Below, piece after piece: positions 63,151 through 64,000 of a DNA stretch of 64,000 nucleotides. Positions within the stretch are counted from its first letter, which is position 1; every line of letters begins with the position of its first letter. Source of the DNA: Miltochrista miniata (Eukaryota > Arthropoda > Insecta > Lepidoptera > Erebidae); the NCBI GenBank assembly GCA_933228765.1, contig OW121774.1:20433921-20497920 (forward strand). The letters run 5' to 3'. The position numbers and the translations under genes were made by a program. The notes beneath the pieces are model-generated. The model saw only the letters and a list, made by a program, of their open reading frames with translations, searched no databases and was not told where the DNA came from.

Positions 63151-64000
63151 CTAAAGTTTTTGTGGGTACCTTAAAATAATTTTAAATACGTTAGTTTTTA
63201 GAGTTGCGCAAAGGATAAAAAACCGGCCAAGTGGGAGTCGTACTTGCGCAGGGAGTGTTCTGCACCAAAAAAGGGAAAGAATGTAGTGGTGTAACTTGTA
63301 CCTATATATTGTATGTTATATAGGGTGTAGTGGGGCCCTACCAACACATTCGGGCCCAAGTCAACCTCACGTGCAAGCTCGTGCACCTGCTGAACAACGG
63401 ACGAGGCTCTGACGGCGGCGGTCCATTTCAACACGGCGGTGGGCTCACCACCTGTTACGTGGGACCGAATTGTACACGGTGAAATGTGGGCCGGTATAGG
63501 CCTCTGCCTACCCCTTCGGGGATAAAGGCGTGAGTATATGTATGTATGTATAATAAACTCTCAGTATTGTATCAGTCTTAGTGCCTTTCATTCCTACAAT
63601 TCGCCCGATATCATATGGCGACCCTGCCATCTCGGATTTAGGAATGCGCGCGCCGCGAAGCGATATCCTTATAAGGCAAACAATCTTCAAACAATCTCTG
63701 AGAATTAGTATCCAACATGATGGCGCAAATTGTCGGTTATTTTCGTTGTGTTATAACGTCAGTTATTACACCACTACAAGAAATGACGTTCTTTGTATGG
63801 CAGTGGCAACCCCCCCCCCCCCCCACCCTTAATTATTATTACTGTTCTGATTTTAGTAAGTATTTGTTGTTATAGCGGCAACAGAAATACATCATCTGTG
63901 AAAATTTCAGCTCTCAAGCTATCACCGTTCCTGAGATACAGTCTCGTGACGAATAGACAGACAGACGGACAGCGAAGTCTCGTGAATAGGGTCCCGTTTT
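63151..64000. other. Repeat fragments right of E1
   Basis: 63218-63260 and 63840-64000 are pieces of the ACCGGCCAAGTG repeat. 63405-63550 is a SINE body and tail (plus). A C14 run lies at about 63811-63824. No further exon of the host gene recognised; the N-terminal part must lie further right. Confidence 0.5.

Overview
This is a repeat-saturated stretch of insect nuclear DNA, most likely lepidopteran (moth or butterfly). The host call is an inference from the repeats: Helitron-like elements ending in CTAGT, SINEs with TATG tails, R1-, RTE- and CR1/Jockey-type LINEs, and several MITE families. No bacterial, organellar or stable RNA gene is seen.

One large host gene runs through almost the whole window on the minus strand (63150 down to 308). 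I assembled 34 exons by hand. Each has a GT donor and an AG acceptor, and the codon phase is compatible across all 33 junctions, giving about 1,586 codons. By remembered similarity it is DNA-PKcs (PRKDC), the PIKK kinase of non-homologous end joining. The exons run from the HEAT region through the FAT region (E14-E28) into the kinase domain (E28-E34), where the catalytic-loop exon E33 carries GDRHLQN. The N-terminal exons lie beyond the right edge, and the FATC end lies beyond the left edge. Two kinase motifs are unusual: the DFG position reads DMA, and the N-lobe KGGEDLRQD motif reads KSGEVLAND.

The introns are packed with elements. From left to right they include: Helitron-like copies and a satellite (1-1840); a broken THAP-domain coding fragment (3228-3620); SINEs and MITEs (4000-11740); a duplicated, dead copy of the kinase N-lobe exon (12455-12625); a broken LINE with a YADD reverse transcriptase (18800-20735); an unusual palindromic pair of LTRs with facing primer-binding sites (33421-35086), nested in an older LINE; a 1.9-kb minisatellite built from the 3' end and 5' splice site of E14 (36405-38321); a second THAP exon (39235-39332); fold-back elements (40870-42080, 45985-46440); an R1-type LINE end and an R2-like endonuclease ORF (44084-44690, 47335-48363); an array made of the 3' end of E10 plus CT tracts (48432-50205); a small 5S-rRNA-like array (50864-51670); and a fairly intact LINE ORF2 whose poly(A) tail ends 34 bp from an acceptor (59624-61065).

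The main new observation is that several exons of this one gene (E5, E10, E14, E29) have been partly duplicated. In three cases the copied piece is the exon 3' end with its splice donor, and in two of those it was amplified into long tandem arrays inside the next intron. All identifications are by eye and from memory of the families; none was checked by database search.
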